Translations under genes and position numbers: made by a program | Origin: Candidatus Flexifilum affinis | GTDB taxonomy: Bacteria; Chloroflexota; Anaerolineae; Aggregatilineales; Phototrophicaceae | Direction of reading: 5' to 3' | Length of the DNA stretch: 64,000 nucleotides | Assembly (NCBI GenBank): GCA_016713325.1 | Contig: JADJPJ010000100.1 | Coordinates: forward strand, 1-64,000 | The notes under the pieces: generated by a model | What the model was told of the DNA's origin: nothing | What the model saw: only the letters and a program-made list of their open reading frames with translations | Databases searched by the model: none | Shown here: in pieces, positions 1 through 8,782 of the stretch | How positions within the stretch are numbered: the first letter of the stretch is position 1 | Layout: each line of letters starts with the position of its first letter

Positions 1-20
1 GGACGCGCAGTAGCGCGTCC

Positions 21-1541
21 CTGACGTTTGGCTCTTTCGGGAAGTCAGAAAGGGACCAGACGGTGAGAAGGAGGCAGTAAGGGGAGCAAAGCGGCCTCGA
101 ATTTAGGCCAGTTTGGCGAGGATGGAGAACGAAGCCAGGAAAAATCGGGATGGGTGGCAAGTTCCTGGCGAAACGCGTCGAGCACGGTCTGAAGGGTCCA
201 GCGACGGGGGTGACGCTGCCAAGCGGTCGGACGTTTGGGACGGGCGGCTGCACCGAGCTGACGATAGGTGGTCAAGGTGAGTAAGCTGTAGACCCACGCC
301 GACCATTGCACCGAGGTCACGGCAGCACGGGGGTTGAAACACTGCTTGTCGCCCAAGCCAAAGCCGGACTTGACTTCACGATGGACCACTTCCAGTTCCC
401 AGCGCTGCCAGGCCCAGGCCAGGAGGGTCTGCAGAGGAAAGGGAAGCTGCCAGGCGCCGTCACGCCACACGGCATTAACCAAATAGAAGACGGGCTCACG
501 CCGCCGCTTGCGTTCCGTTCGTTTCCAGGTCTGCCCGCGCACACACAGGAGCATCAGCGGGGTCTGGGGCATTTTCTCGCGCACAAAGGGTCCCTCGACG
601 CGGGCGACCATGCGCCGTTCATGTCCCCGCACGGCGACGGTGAAGGACTGCCAGCCGTCTGGTTGAGCCAGGTAGTCCTGCGGGGCCGGAGCCCGCTGGC
701 CATACTTGCGCCGTCGCCCGCGTCCGCAGTACGGCGGGGGAAGCTGTTTCAAGACCCGATTCTTGGCGGTGCGGACCAGCGCCGCCGTTCGGGCGGGCAG
801 CGACGTCCAGAAGTCCGGGCGGTCGTAACTGCCATCGGCCAGACACAGTAGTACGGTCTCGGGATTCTGCTCGTCCACCACCTCCCGCAGCCAGGTCAAG
901 GCGGCGGCGCCGGTCTGCGGCTCGACCTGCGCCTCATGGACCTGGCGCACCGCCTTTTGCGGAAAACACGGCAGCCAGCGCAGCGGGATCGCCCGGCTGT
1001 ATCCCTGTTCCAGGGGCGACAGCCAACTCACATTCACAAAGCGCTGTGCTCGGTGAATGCCCACCCGCCACGGCGGATTGCGCGGGCACTTGTGCCAACT
1101 GCTGCCTTCCATCTGCTGACTGCTGCGCGGGACACTAGTGCTGTCGATCCCCACTGCATACAGGTCCTCGGCCTCGACATGCCGCAGCGTCTGTTTGACC
1201 AGCGCTCGTCCCAACCGATCTTCCTGCATACGGCTCGGTTTCTGCAGCAGCCGATACCAGGCGGTCCAATCTTCTTCGACCAAGCCCACACTCCGCAGCA
1301 AGTCGGTCACGTGATGGCTGCCAAAGCTCAGGATCTCGGCCAGCACCATCAGGACCGCCCGCCGATACACCCGCTCTTGCCCAAATCCCGCTCGCGCTGC
1401 GGCCATCTGCTCCAGCAGCTCCTTGACCAAACTTTTCCCTTGTGGCATTGTCTTCATGAGAAATGGCTTTCTTGAGATGCTGTTTCGCACCTTCATTTCT
1501 ACCGAAAGCCATTTCTTTTTTCACAAAGAGCCAAACGTCAG
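21..1541 (-). mobile_element. Complete insertion sequence, DDE transposase type
   Basis: The element is 1,521 bp and is bounded by a perfect 17-bp terminal inverted repeat: CTGACGTTTGGCTCTTT at 21-37 and its complement ending at 1541. It contains one transposase gene on the minus strand. Both ends abut an identical 20-bp palindrome (GGACGCGCAGTAGCGCGTCC at 1-20 and 1542-1561). The right copy continues into the usual CTACG tail of this genome's short palindromes, so the element sits in or next to one of them. The 20-bp direct repeat could be a long target duplication or two neighbouring palindromes; the sequence alone does not decide. Confidence 0.85.
45..1496 (-). CDS. IS transposase (IS4-superfamily-like DDE)
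   Basis: This gene encodes a 483-residue transposase that would cut and rejoin the ends of the surrounding element. A DDE triad is visible: the first Asp in VGIDSTSVPRSS, the second in LCLADGSYDRPDF, and a Glu in WELEVVHREVKSGFG, where the Tyr/Arg/Glu/Lys-like spacing is typical of IS4-superfamily enzymes. The C-terminal region is basic. The gene fills almost the whole element and has no internal stop or frameshift, so the copy may be active. In-frame Met codons at 1457 and 1448 are alternative starts; no strong ribosome binding site favours the first. I could not assign the exact IS family (IS4 or IS701-like). Confidence 0.8.
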   Translation of the reverse strand: MKVRNSISRKPFLMKTMPQGKSLVKELLEQMAAARAGFGQERVYRRAVLMVLAEILSFGSHHVTDLLRSVGLVEEDWTAWYRLLQKPSRMQEDRLGRALVKQTLRHVEAEDLYAVGIDSTSVPRSSQQMEGSSWHKCPRNPPWRVGIHRAQRFVNVSWLSPLEQGYSRAIPLRWLPCFPQKAVRQVHEAQVEPQTGAAALTWLREVVDEQNPETVLLCLADGSYDRPDFWTSLPARTAALVRTAKNRVLKQLPPPYCGRGRRRKYGQRAPAPQDYLAQPDGWQSFTVAVRGHERRMVARVEGPFVREKMPQTPLMLLCVRGQTWKRTERKRRREPVFYLVNAVWRDGAWQLPFPLQTLLAWAWQRWELEVVHREVKSGFGLGDKQCFNPRAAVTSVQWSAWVYSLLTLTTYRQLGAAARPKRPTAWQRHPRRWTLQTVLDAFRQELATHPDFSWLRSPSSPNWPKFEAALLPLLPPSHRLVPF

Positions 1542-1566
1542 GGACGCGCAGTAGCGCGTCCCTACG
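1542..1566. repeat. Short palindrome with CCCTACG tail
   Basis: The sequence is an 8-bp stem GGACGCGC/GCGCGTCC with an AGTA loop, followed by CTACG. It is the type member of a family that recurs through the window with different stems but the same (C)CCTACG tail. Same-stem relatives lie at 2190-2213, 42999-43017, 43242-43260 and 62886-62910. Confidence 0.85.
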
Positions 1567-1569
1567 ACC

Positions 1570-2030
1570 GATCCGGCCGCCAACGATTCCCCTCGCCGGA
1601 ACGGGGGCGGGTCAGGGAGGTGAGGCAGGCGGACGCCGCGGACGAGGCAAGCCTCGTCCCTACGACCGATCTGGCCGCCAACGATTCCCCCTCGCCGGAA
1701 CGGGGGCGGGTCAGGGGGTGAGGCAGGCGGACGCGCGGACGAGGCATGCCTCGTCCCTACGACGATCCGGCCGCCACAATTCAACCTCGCCGGAACGGGG
1801 GCGGGTCAGAGGGTGAGGCAGGCAGACGCCGCGGACGAGGCAAGCCTCGGCGGAACCCAGCAACCAGAAGGGCCGCACGGCCAGGCGGACGCCGCGGACG
1901 AGGCAGGCCTCGTCCCTACGACCGATCTGGCCGCCAACGATTCCCCTCGCCGGAACGGGGGCGGGTCAGGGAGGTGAGGCAGGCGGACGCCGCGGACGAG
2001 GCAGGCCGGCGCGGTGGACGAGGCAGGCGG
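1570..2030. repeat. Tandem array of about 97-bp units
   Basis: Four units start with GATC(C/T)GGCCGCCA at 1570, 1668, 1764 and 1924. Each carries a conserved core CTCGCCGGAACGGGGGCG and, except in the third, ends in a palindrome of the type GACGAGGCAAGCCTCGTC followed by CCTACG. Unit lengths are 98, 96, 160 and about 107 bp; the third has an insertion containing an AACCAGAAGG module that recurs near 2155. Open frames cross the array on both strands but are repeat-derived and unlikely to be genes. Confidence 0.8.
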
Positions 2031-2264
2031 ACGCACAGTAGCGCGTCCCTACGGCGAGCTGGGGGTTACCCGCCCAACCTCTTCGCCAACGATTCCTCTC
2101 GGCGGCCCCCGCAACCCTTATCTTGGTGCCTATGCGGACGAGGCAGGCCTTCGCAACCAGAAGGGACGCACGGCCGGGCAGACGCCGCGGACGCGCAGTA
2201 GCGCGTCCCTACGGGTGGTTGGCGGTTTGCGGATGGCAAGAATGCCGTCCCTACGGGTAACAGG
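2031..2264. repeat. Mosaic of short palindromes, no gene
   Basis: This stretch strings together further palindromes of the CCCTACG-tailed family: a GGACGC stem at about 2031-2050, GGACGCGCAGTAGCGCGTCC at about 2190-2209, and GGCAAGAATGCC at about 2237-2248. It also has an AACCCTTATCTTGGTGC module that recurs near 43219. I see no convincing coding sequence or promoter. Confidence 0.7.
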
Positions 2265-3206
2265 TCAGGTCAGCCAGGCGTCGAGACGGGCGATGAGGTC
2301 GGCGGGAACCTGGTGGCCGAGGCCGGGGACGACTTGCAGAGTGACGTCCAGGCCGTGGTCGGCGAAGGTTCTGGCCTGCCCGGTCATGTGGGTGCGCACC
2401 GGCTCGTCGCGCTCCCCAGCGATCATCAGCAGGCGCGGACGAGGCCCCACTTGCAGCGCCGCCCAATCCAGCGCGGCCAGGGACTCCTCGCGCAGGCCGG
2501 AGCCAACGCTGATGACCTGCCCCGCGGCGATGGCGCCGGTCAGCGACAGGAGCAGAGCCGTCCGCCCGCCGTTGGAGAAACCGCCGATGACCAGCCGCGA
2601 GCGGTCGATGGGATACGCCTCGGTCAGCGCGCGCAGATGGTCCTGGACTTCGCGACGGGCGCGGTCTTCATCGACCCAGTGGTAGGCATCCATGCCGGAA
2701 CGCTGCGAGGATTGCAGCGCGGCGACCAGCCAACCGCGGTCGGTCAGCGGCTGCCAGTGCGGGAGGGTGTCGGCGGCCGTGCCGTTGTAGGGATGGAGCG
2801 CCAGGACGAGCGGATAGGTCGATCCGGGGCGGGACGGCGGCTCGGCAACGAGGCGCTGCGGCTTTGCCTCTGGCGCCGCGACGCGGAGGCGCTCGCACGC
2901 GGCGATCACGTCCTCAAAAGCCGGCATCCCTTGCAGAGGCGCGAGGTCAGAATCGCCACGCAGCAGCCGGTCCGGCCACCAGTAGCCCTGACGCAGCCCG
3001 CTTTGCAGCGCGGCCAGCGCGTCGTCGGGGCGACCGAGCAGCGCCAGAAAGCAGGCGCGCCAGTAAACGGAGGTCGCCGCCTGGGGCGGCAGTTTGAGCA
3101 CCGGGCTTTCCCGCTCGACGAGCGATAGGGCCTCGGCGAATTCCCCCTGGTGGTAGAGCGCAAAGATCGAGTCGCGCAGGGCGTCGAAGTCTGGTGAGCG
3201 AGACAT
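2265..3206 (-). CDS. Alpha/beta hydrolase (esterase-like) with TPR-like N-terminus
   Basis: The protein has 313 residues. The first third is helical with a TPR-like segment (WRACFLALLGRPDDALAAL). The rest is an alpha/beta hydrolase of the phospholipase/carboxylesterase type: an LALHPYNG oxyanion-side strand, a nucleophile elbow GFSNGG, a candidate acid Asp in GERDEP and a His in GLGHQVP. It probably hydrolyses an ester in the cytoplasm, as no signal peptide is visible; the substrate cannot be told. I chose the ATG at 3206 because GGAGG lies five bases upstream; the frame stays open eight codons further. It is divergent from the next gene across about 120 bp. Confidence 0.8.
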   Translation of the reverse strand: MSRSPDFDALRDSIFALYHQGEFAEALSLVERESPVLKLPPQAATSVYWRACFLALLGRPDDALAALQSGLRQGYWWPDRLLRGDSDLAPLQGMPAFEDVIAACERLRVAAPEAKPQRLVAEPPSRPGSTYPLVLALHPYNGTAADTLPHWQPLTDRGWLVAALQSSQRSGMDAYHWVDEDRARREVQDHLRALTEAYPIDRSRLVIGGFSNGGRTALLLSLTGAIAAGQVISVGSGLREESLAALDWAALQVGPRPRLLMIAGERDEPVRTHMTGQARTFADHGLDVTLQVVPGLGHQVPADLIARLDAWLT

Positions 3207-3326
3207 AGCCCCTCCAAACACAGCCGTCACATGGCATCAAGTGTACTCCCATCTCGATCTCAATGCCCGCGGGGCCGGATATGGGGTAAACTCAAGGGGC
3301 GACTTTTTTACCCCACTGGATCAGCC

Positions 3327-6300
3327 ATGATCACTGGACATGCGGCGGACCGTACAACCCCTGCACAGGCGATCGCCCTGGCGCGCGATCTCTACGGTAT
3401 TGACGTCAGCGCTGAACCCCTCCCCGGCGAATACGACGACAACTTTCGCCTGGATGCAACCGACTCTTCTCTCGTACTGGCGGCAGGCAGCGATCGCTAC
3501 GTGCTGAAAGTCATGCACCCGGATCAGCCGCACGAGCTGATTGACTTGCAGTGCGCGGCCCTGGATCATCTGGCAGCCCTGGCCCCAGATCTGACGCTGC
3601 CACGCGTGCAGCGCACCGGGACGGGCAGCGCCGTGGCGCGCGTGGTCGATGGCACCGGAGACATGCGCTGGGCATGGATGCTCAGCTATGTCGCCGGCAC
3701 CCCCCTGGCGCACGCGCGGCCGCACGGCGACGATCTACTGCGCGACCTGGGGCGCTTTCTGGGGAGGATGGACGAGGCGCTGGCCAGCTTCAGCCATCCG
3801 GCGGCAGCGCGCCCGCTGAAGTGGGATCTGTCCGGCGCCGGCTGGATCGGCCACTTTCTGCATTACATCGCCGACCCGGTGCGACGCGGGCTGGTGGAGC
3901 GCCATCTGGAAGCCTTCCAGCGCGACGTTCAGCCCTCCCTGCTCCACCAGCGGCAGAGTGCGATTCACAACGACGCCAACGACTACAACGTGCTGGTCGG
4001 ACCGCCGCTGCCCCTGCCGCGTCGGGTGGCCAGCGTCATCGATTTCGGCGACATGCTGCATACCCAGACAGTGAGCGAAGTGGTGATCGCCGCGGCCTAT
4101 GCCCTGCTCGACAAGGCCGATCCGCTGCGGGCGGCGTCGGCGGTGGTCGGCGGCTATCATGCGGCCTACCCGCTGACTGACGAGGAGATCGCGCTGATCT
4201 TCCCGCTGATCTGCATGCGGCTGTGCGTCAGCGTGACCAACTCGGCCTACCGCCGCGCCAACGAACCCGACGACCCGTATCTGACGATCAGCGAGCGGCC
4301 GGCCTGGGTCGCGCTGGAGCGACTCCGGGCGATCCACCCCCGCTTCGCGCATTACAAGCTGCGCGAAGCCTGCGGTCTGGAGCCGAACCCACGCAGTACG
4401 GCCGTCAAGACGTGGCTGCAAGCGAAATCCGCGGACAGCGCCTCGGTGCTGGAAATGGATGTGAAGACGACCCCGGCCGTGGCGCTCGATCTGAGCATCG
4501 GCAGCCTGATGCTGGGGGCGAACCCGGCCAACATGGAGCGGGCGGCGCTGGATGCGATGATCCCGCGCGAGATGGCAGCGGCCGGCGCGCAGATCGGCAT
4601 CGGGCGCTACGACGAAGCCCGGGCCATCTACCAGACGACGGCCTTCGCCACCTCGAACAACCCGACCGTGGAACGGCGCACCATCCACCTGGGGCTGGAT
4701 TTCTTCGTGCCCGCCGGCACAGGGGTGCATGCACCCCTGGACGGAGTGGTGCATGTCGTGAACGACAACGCCGCGCCACAGGACTATGGCCCGCTGATCA
4801 TTCTGCGCCACGAAACGAGCGATGGCGTGCCCTTCTTCACCCTGTACGGCCACCTGGACCGGGCGCCGCTCTCGACGCTGACGCCGGGTATGGCGGTGAC
4901 GGCCGGGCAGCGAATTGCCGGGGTCGGCGCGCCGCCGGGAAATGGCGACTGGACGCCGCACCTGCACTTCCAGATCATCACCGACCTGCTCGACCTAAAC
5001 CACGACTTCCCCGGCGTGGCGCGGGCCAGCCAGCGGGCGATCTGGACCAGCCTGTCGCCGGACCCGAATCTGCTGCTGGGCATCCCGGCGGATCGCTTCC
5101 CGGCGCCGGAGCCACCGAAAGCCGAGACGCTGGCCGGTCGGCGGGCGCGGCTGGGGCGCAACCTGAGCATCTCCTACCGCGAACCACTGAAAATCGTGCG
5201 CGGCTGGAGGCAGTACCTGTACGACGAAACGGGCCGGGCCTATCTGGACGTGTACAACAACGTGCCGCTGGTGGGCCACAGTCACCCGCAGGTGGTGCAG
5301 GCGATTCAGCAGCAGGTGGCGCTGCTGAACACCAACACGCGCTATCTGCACGACCAGATCGTCCGCTATGCCGAGCGGCTGACGGCGCACATGCCCGAGC
5401 CGCTGCGGGTGTGCTATTTCCTGAACTCGGCCAGCGAAGCCAACGAGCTGGCGCTGCGTCTGGCGCGGGCCTACACCGGCCACGAGGACATGATCGTGCT
5501 GGATGCGGCCTACCACGGGCACACCAACTCGCTGATCGACATCAGCCCGTATAAGTTCAATGGGCCGGGCGGGACGGGGCGCAAGCCGTGGGTGCATATC
5601 GCGCCGATCCCGGACGACTACCGCGGGGAGTACCGGCGCGACGACCCGGAGCGCGGGCTGAAGTATGCGGCGCACGTCGGCGAGCTGATCGACGGGCTGC
5701 ACGTGGCGGGCCGGGGGCTGGCCGCGTACATCGCCGAGTCGCTGCCGAGTGTGGGCGGGCAGATCGTGCCGCCGCCGGGCTACCTGGAAGCGGTGTACGA
5801 GCAGGTGCGGGTGGCCGGCGGGCTGTGCATCGCCGACGAGGTGCAGGTCGGCTTTGGGCGGCTGGGGACGCACTTCTGGGGCTTCGCCATGCAGAATGTC
5901 GTGCCGGATATCGTGGTGCTGGGCAAGCCAATTGGCAACGGTATGCCGCTGGCGGCGGTGGTCACCACACCGGCGATTGCCGACGCTTTCGACAACGGCA
6001 TGGAGTTCTTCAGCACCTTCGGGGGCAACCCGGTATCGTGCGCGGCGGGGCTGGCCGTGCTGGATGTGCTGGAATCAGAGGGTTTGCAGGAGAACGCCCG
6101 CAAGGTCGGCGAGTCGTGGATGACGATGCTGCGCACGCTGATGGACCGCCACCCGGTGATCGGCGACGTGCGCGGATCGGGGCTGTTCCTGGGCGTGGAG
6201 CTGGTGAAGAGCCGGACCACCCTGGAGCCGGCGGCGGATCAGGCGTCGTATGTGGTCAACCGGCTGCGCGAGGAAGGCATTCTGGCCGGGACGGATGGCC

Positions 6301-6431
6301 CGTACCACAACGTGATCAAGCTGCGGCCGCCGCTGATCTTCAGCAAGAACGATGCGGTGCTGTTCACGACTGCCCTGGACGGGATTCTGGGCGAGGACGG
6401 CGCGCGGGGTGAGGGAGCAGGGTGCGTGTGA
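3327..6431 (+). CDS. Fusion: aminoglycoside-phosphotransferase-like kinase, M23 peptidase domain, class III aminotransferase
   Basis: The protein is about 1,034 residues with three modules. Residues about 20-350 resemble APH/hydroxylysine-kinase-like kinases, with the catalytic loop [12 protein letters not shown] and the metal-binding VIDFGD. Residues about 440-590 are an M23 (LytM) domain with [18 protein letters not shown] and HLHFQI, so the metal ligands look present. Residues about 610-1025 are a PLP-dependent class III aminotransferase, with [12 protein letters not shown] and the Schiff-base Lys in [11 protein letters not shown]. The family resembles fused kinase/phospholyase proteins acting on phosphorylated amino alcohols such as phosphoethanolamine or phosphohydroxylysine, which is inference here. 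I chose the ATG at 3327 because the 32 residues upstream are not domain-like. No signal peptide is seen, so the M23 domain is probably not a wall hydrolase. Confidence 0.85.
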   Translation: MITGHAADRTTPAQAIALARDLYGIDVSAEPLPGEYDDNFRLDATDSSLVLAAGSDRYVLKVMHPDQPHELIDLQCAALDHLAALAPDLTLPRVQRTGTGSAVARVVDGTGDMRWAWMLSYVAGTPLAHARPHGDDLLRDLGRFLGRMDEALASFSHPAAARPLKWDLSGAGWIGHFLHYIADPVRRGLVERHLEAFQRDVQPSLLHQRQSAIHNDANDYNVLVGPPLPLPRRVASVIDFGDMLHTQTVSEVVIAAAYALLDKADPLRAASAVVGGYHAAYPLTDEEIALIFPLICMRLCVSVTNSAYRRANEPDDPYLTISERPAWVALERLRAIHPRFAHYKLREACGLEPNPRSTAVKTWLQAKSADSASVLEMDVKTTPAVALDLSIGSLMLGANPANMERAALDAMIPREMAAAGAQIGIGRYDEARAIYQTTAFATSNNPTVERRTIHLGLDFFVPAGTGVHAPLDGVVHVVNDNAAPQDYGPLIILRHETSDGVPFFTLYGHLDRAPLSTLTPGMAVTAGQRIAGVGAPPGNGDWTPHLHFQIITDLLDLNHDFPGVARASQRAIWTSLSPDPNLLLGIPADRFPAPEPPKAETLAGRRARLGRNLSISYREPLKIVRGWRQYLYDETGRAYLDVYNNVPLVGHSHPQVVQAIQQQVALLNTNTRYLHDQIVRYAERLTAHMPEPLRVCYFLNSASEANELALRLARAYTGHEDMIVLDAAYHGHTNSLIDISPYKFNGPGGTGRKPWVHIAPIPDDYRGEYRRDDPERGLKYAAHVGELIDGLHVAGRGLAAYIAESLPSVGGQIVPPPGYLEAVYEQVRVAGGLCIADEVQVGFGRLGTHFWGFAMQNVVPDIVVLGKPIGNGMPLAAVVTTPAIADAFDNGMEFFSTFGGNPVSCAAGLAVLDVLESEGLQENARKVGESWMTMLRTLMDRHPVIGDVRGSGLFLGVELVKSRTTLEPAADQASYVVNRLREEGILAGTDGPYHNVIKLRPPLIFSKNDAVLFTTALDGILGEDGARGEGAGCV

Positions 6432-6468
6432 GCGATATCGGACGCACCTGATCCGCGCAGGTGACAAG

Positions 6469-6498
6469 TTAGCAGGCGGCGTATCGCGGAAGTATAAT
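6469..6498 (+). promoter_or_regulatory. Predicted sigma-70-type promoter for the TIR-CBS gene
   Basis: TTAGCA at 6469-6474 matches four of six -35 positions. TATAAT at 6493-6498 is a perfect -10, and the spacer is 18 bp. It lies 67 bp before the start codon of the TIR gene and after the stop of the fusion gene, so the TIR gene is probably transcribed on its own. Confidence 0.55.
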
Positions 6499-6565
6499 AT
6501 TCGTGCTTGCCACCTCTGCCATATGTCCGTTCGTTGGGCAAGCAGCGTAAGGTTGCGTTCCCCTC

Positions 6566-7882
6566 ATGGCCCAATCCTTGTTCATCAGCTATGCCCACCT
6601 TGACGGCGAGAAGTTTGCCGAGAAGCTTCGCAGCCGGCTCACGATGGCTGAACACACCGCATTTCTCGACAGACATTCCATTGAGCCCGGCACGCACTGG
6701 GACGAAAGCATCACCGAGGCAATCGTAAACGCGGATTTCTTTGTTCCAATTCTCACACCTCACAGTGTCAGTTCGCAGTGGTGTGGCATAGAACTAGGCA
6801 TCGCGCTCACCCACGAAAAGACGATCATTCCGCTGCTTTGCCAAGCTTGCGATATCCCGAAAGATCTGCAAAAGGTGCAGTACATCGACTTCTCCGACGG
6901 GGACCTCTTCGAGAGCCGGTTTGAGCGTCTGATGCATACGATTTCGCTGCAACGCATCGTTCCTCGGCCCAATGTGCCGTGGCTCGATTACCCGATCAAA
7001 GACTGCGCAGTCCACTACAAGAATAAGCCTGCACAAACACTGCGCTGCATTAAAGAAGACACAAGCCTGGCCAGGGCTTATGCCATTATGTACAAATCGG
7101 ATTTTGTGTTCCGCCACCTGCTCGTGACGACTGATGGGCATGCCGGAAGTCCGCTTCACGGCATTCTCAGCCTCAGACATATCCTAAAGTTGCAGACACG
7201 TGACGTCGATCTTCGCTCACTTAGCGCGTCCGAAGTGATGGATCCCTATGATCCGTCGGAAGACGCCGATCATTTCTTCACCGTAGTGCCCGATGATTCA
7301 ACTTTGAAAACTGCGATGCAAAAGTTGTCAACGCGGCTAGAGCGCAGAAACGCAATCGGCCGTTTCTTCTACATGAGCGCCGTGCCGTTAGTCGACCGAA
7401 ATGGCAATGCTACGGGCATCGTTAGCTTCAAAGATGTGCTGCGCGTCATGCAAGAAATCGCCAACATTTCCGACTTTCCGGTTAGCCAGGTGATGCGCGG
7501 GGTGGATCGCATCAGTTACAGTAAACAAGACGAGACCTTCGACGAAGCCAATATCGCCCTGCTGCGATATGGACCGGGTCAGCGGGATGTGCCAGTCGTT
7601 GACGATTTCAAGCAGCGCACGCTGCTGGGATTGGTTCCCGACCACATATTCATCATGAACCTCAATTCGGAACTCCCGATTGGCGACTTCATGACCAAAT
7701 ACGATCGCCTGCGAGTGCAGTATCTGAATACGCCGCTATCGCAGACGTTCAGCCAGTATTTATCTGGAAATGCAGCAACCATCTTCTTCTCTTTTCCGGT
7801 GGTGACCTCAGAGAAGAAGCCACAACTCGAAGGATTGATCGGCTACCGCGATATTTTCGAGTTTTTGCTGCCTAGCGAGTAA
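6566..7882 (+). CDS. TIR domain fused to CBS-domain repeats
   Basis: The protein has 438 residues. Residues 1-135 are a TIR domain: it begins SLFISYAHLDGEKF, has the box PILTPHSVSSQWCGIELG, and Glu76 in WCGIEL is the position of the catalytic Glu in NAD-consuming TIR enzymes. Residues about 160-436 carry CBS-like motifs, for example LSASEVMDPYD with PLVDRNGNATGIVSFKDVLRV, then FPVSQVMRGVD with VPVVDD and GLVPDHI. CBS pairs usually bind adenosine-containing ligands. The layout suggests a nucleotide-gated NADase or signalling enzyme, which is inference. There is no signal peptide or membrane segment and no neighbour of a known Thoeris or CBASS system. The start has no strong ribosome binding site, but the TIR fold begins exactly there. 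Confidence 0.85.
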   Translation: MAQSLFISYAHLDGEKFAEKLRSRLTMAEHTAFLDRHSIEPGTHWDESITEAIVNADFFVPILTPHSVSSQWCGIELGIALTHEKTIIPLLCQACDIPKDLQKVQYIDFSDGDLFESRFERLMHTISLQRIVPRPNVPWLDYPIKDCAVHYKNKPAQTLRCIKEDTSLARAYAIMYKSDFVFRHLLVTTDGHAGSPLHGILSLRHILKLQTRDVDLRSLSASEVMDPYDPSEDADHFFTVVPDDSTLKTAMQKLSTRLERRNAIGRFFYMSAVPLVDRNGNATGIVSFKDVLRVMQEIANISDFPVSQVMRGVDRISYSKQDETFDEANIALLRYGPGQRDVPVVDDFKQRTLLGLVPDHIFIMNLNSELPIGDFMTKYDRLRVQYLNTPLSQTFSQYLSGNAATIFFSFPVVTSEKKPQLEGLIGYRDIFEFLLPSE

Positions 7883-7993
7883 GTGGATTGGCCGAACCAC
7901 GGAAGCCGCGAATCTGACCCATCCGCGCCATAGCTTTCCAGGAGGCCATCCCCTCGTTGAAGATCGGCTTCAACACCTTTCGAGGACAGACAA

Positions 7994-8560
7994 TTACCCC
8001 GAGCGCGCCGTCTGGACCCAGAGGGATTCGTAGTCGGTGACCAGGCCGAACTCGTCCACGGCCAGGCGAGCGGTGAAGGAACCATCCAGGCTCTCAAACC
8101 GATAGCCTGACCCGGCCAGGTGCGTGTAGCGCTGAGGGAACGGGGCGATCTCCAGGCTGGGGAACTGCACCCAGACGGCCGTCGTCACGGCACTGTGGCC
8201 GATGTCCAGATTCAGGCGGCGGATGGGCAGGGTATTGGTCGACGGGGTGAAGGACAGGTCGACATCGACCAGCCCGCGGAAATCGTACAGCTCGACGCCA
8301 TCGCGCCACCAACGCCCATCCGCATCGACGAAGAGAGTCATGGTCTTTTCGTAACCAGCCAGCCAGGCACTCAACTCCACGCGGCGGGTGCGCCAGGCCA
8401 GGGAGCAATCCACCCGGTACTGGATGCGCGCCGGCAGTCCATTAGCGGCCAGCAGGGTCACCCCCCGGAGATGGAAGCCGTCGGCGGTGTAAGACAGCGA
8501 ACAGCAGTCGGTGTTCTCTTCAGCGCGGCTGCGCCAGAGAATGGTGGCCAGGTGGGTCAT
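7994..8560 (-). CDS. Putative glycolipid-binding domain protein (PF06475-like)
   Basis: The protein has 188 residues and matches my knowledge of the PF06475 (DUF1089, Pseudomonas PA1994-like) family: an N-terminal LWRSRAEENTDCCSL strand, a central WRTRRVELSAWL, the signature VDVDLSFTPSTNTLPIRRL, and a C-terminal LVTDYESLW. The fold is a beta-barrel related to lipoprotein-localisation factors, and biochemical function is poorly known. I chose the ATG at 8560 because CGGAG lies about seven bases upstream; the frame is open 67 codons further but that extension is not family-like. It stands alone, convergent with the TIR-CBS gene. Confidence 0.8.
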   Translation of the reverse strand: MTHLATILWRSRAEENTDCCSLSYTADGFHLRGVTLLAANGLPARIQYRVDCSLAWRTRRVELSAWLAGYEKTMTLFVDADGRWWRDGVELYDFRGLVDVDLSFTPSTNTLPIRRLNLDIGHSAVTTAVWVQFPSLEIAPFPQRYTHLAGSGYRFESLDGSFTARLAVDEFGLVTDYESLWVQTARSG

Positions 8561-8782
8561 AGGAATCTCCGTCATGCGGAATGGCCGGTCTGATAGACCA
8601 GACACCTGAACAGTGATATTAGTGGTATTTACGCAGCCGCGCAAAATATGGGGCGTGGCGGCTGCATGTATCGGAAGGCACAACGCTTGAAGCCTCACTT
8701 CCAGACAACTGCGAGAACCTGTCGGCCATGGGCTGCCAGAGTTTTCGCAGGTTGTACGCATGCCAGCGCCCCATAAATCGCA

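Noticed and set aside
1570..2030. Possible CRISPR array
   Set aside because: Units are about 97 bp and similar along their whole length, with no unique spacers and no cas genes.
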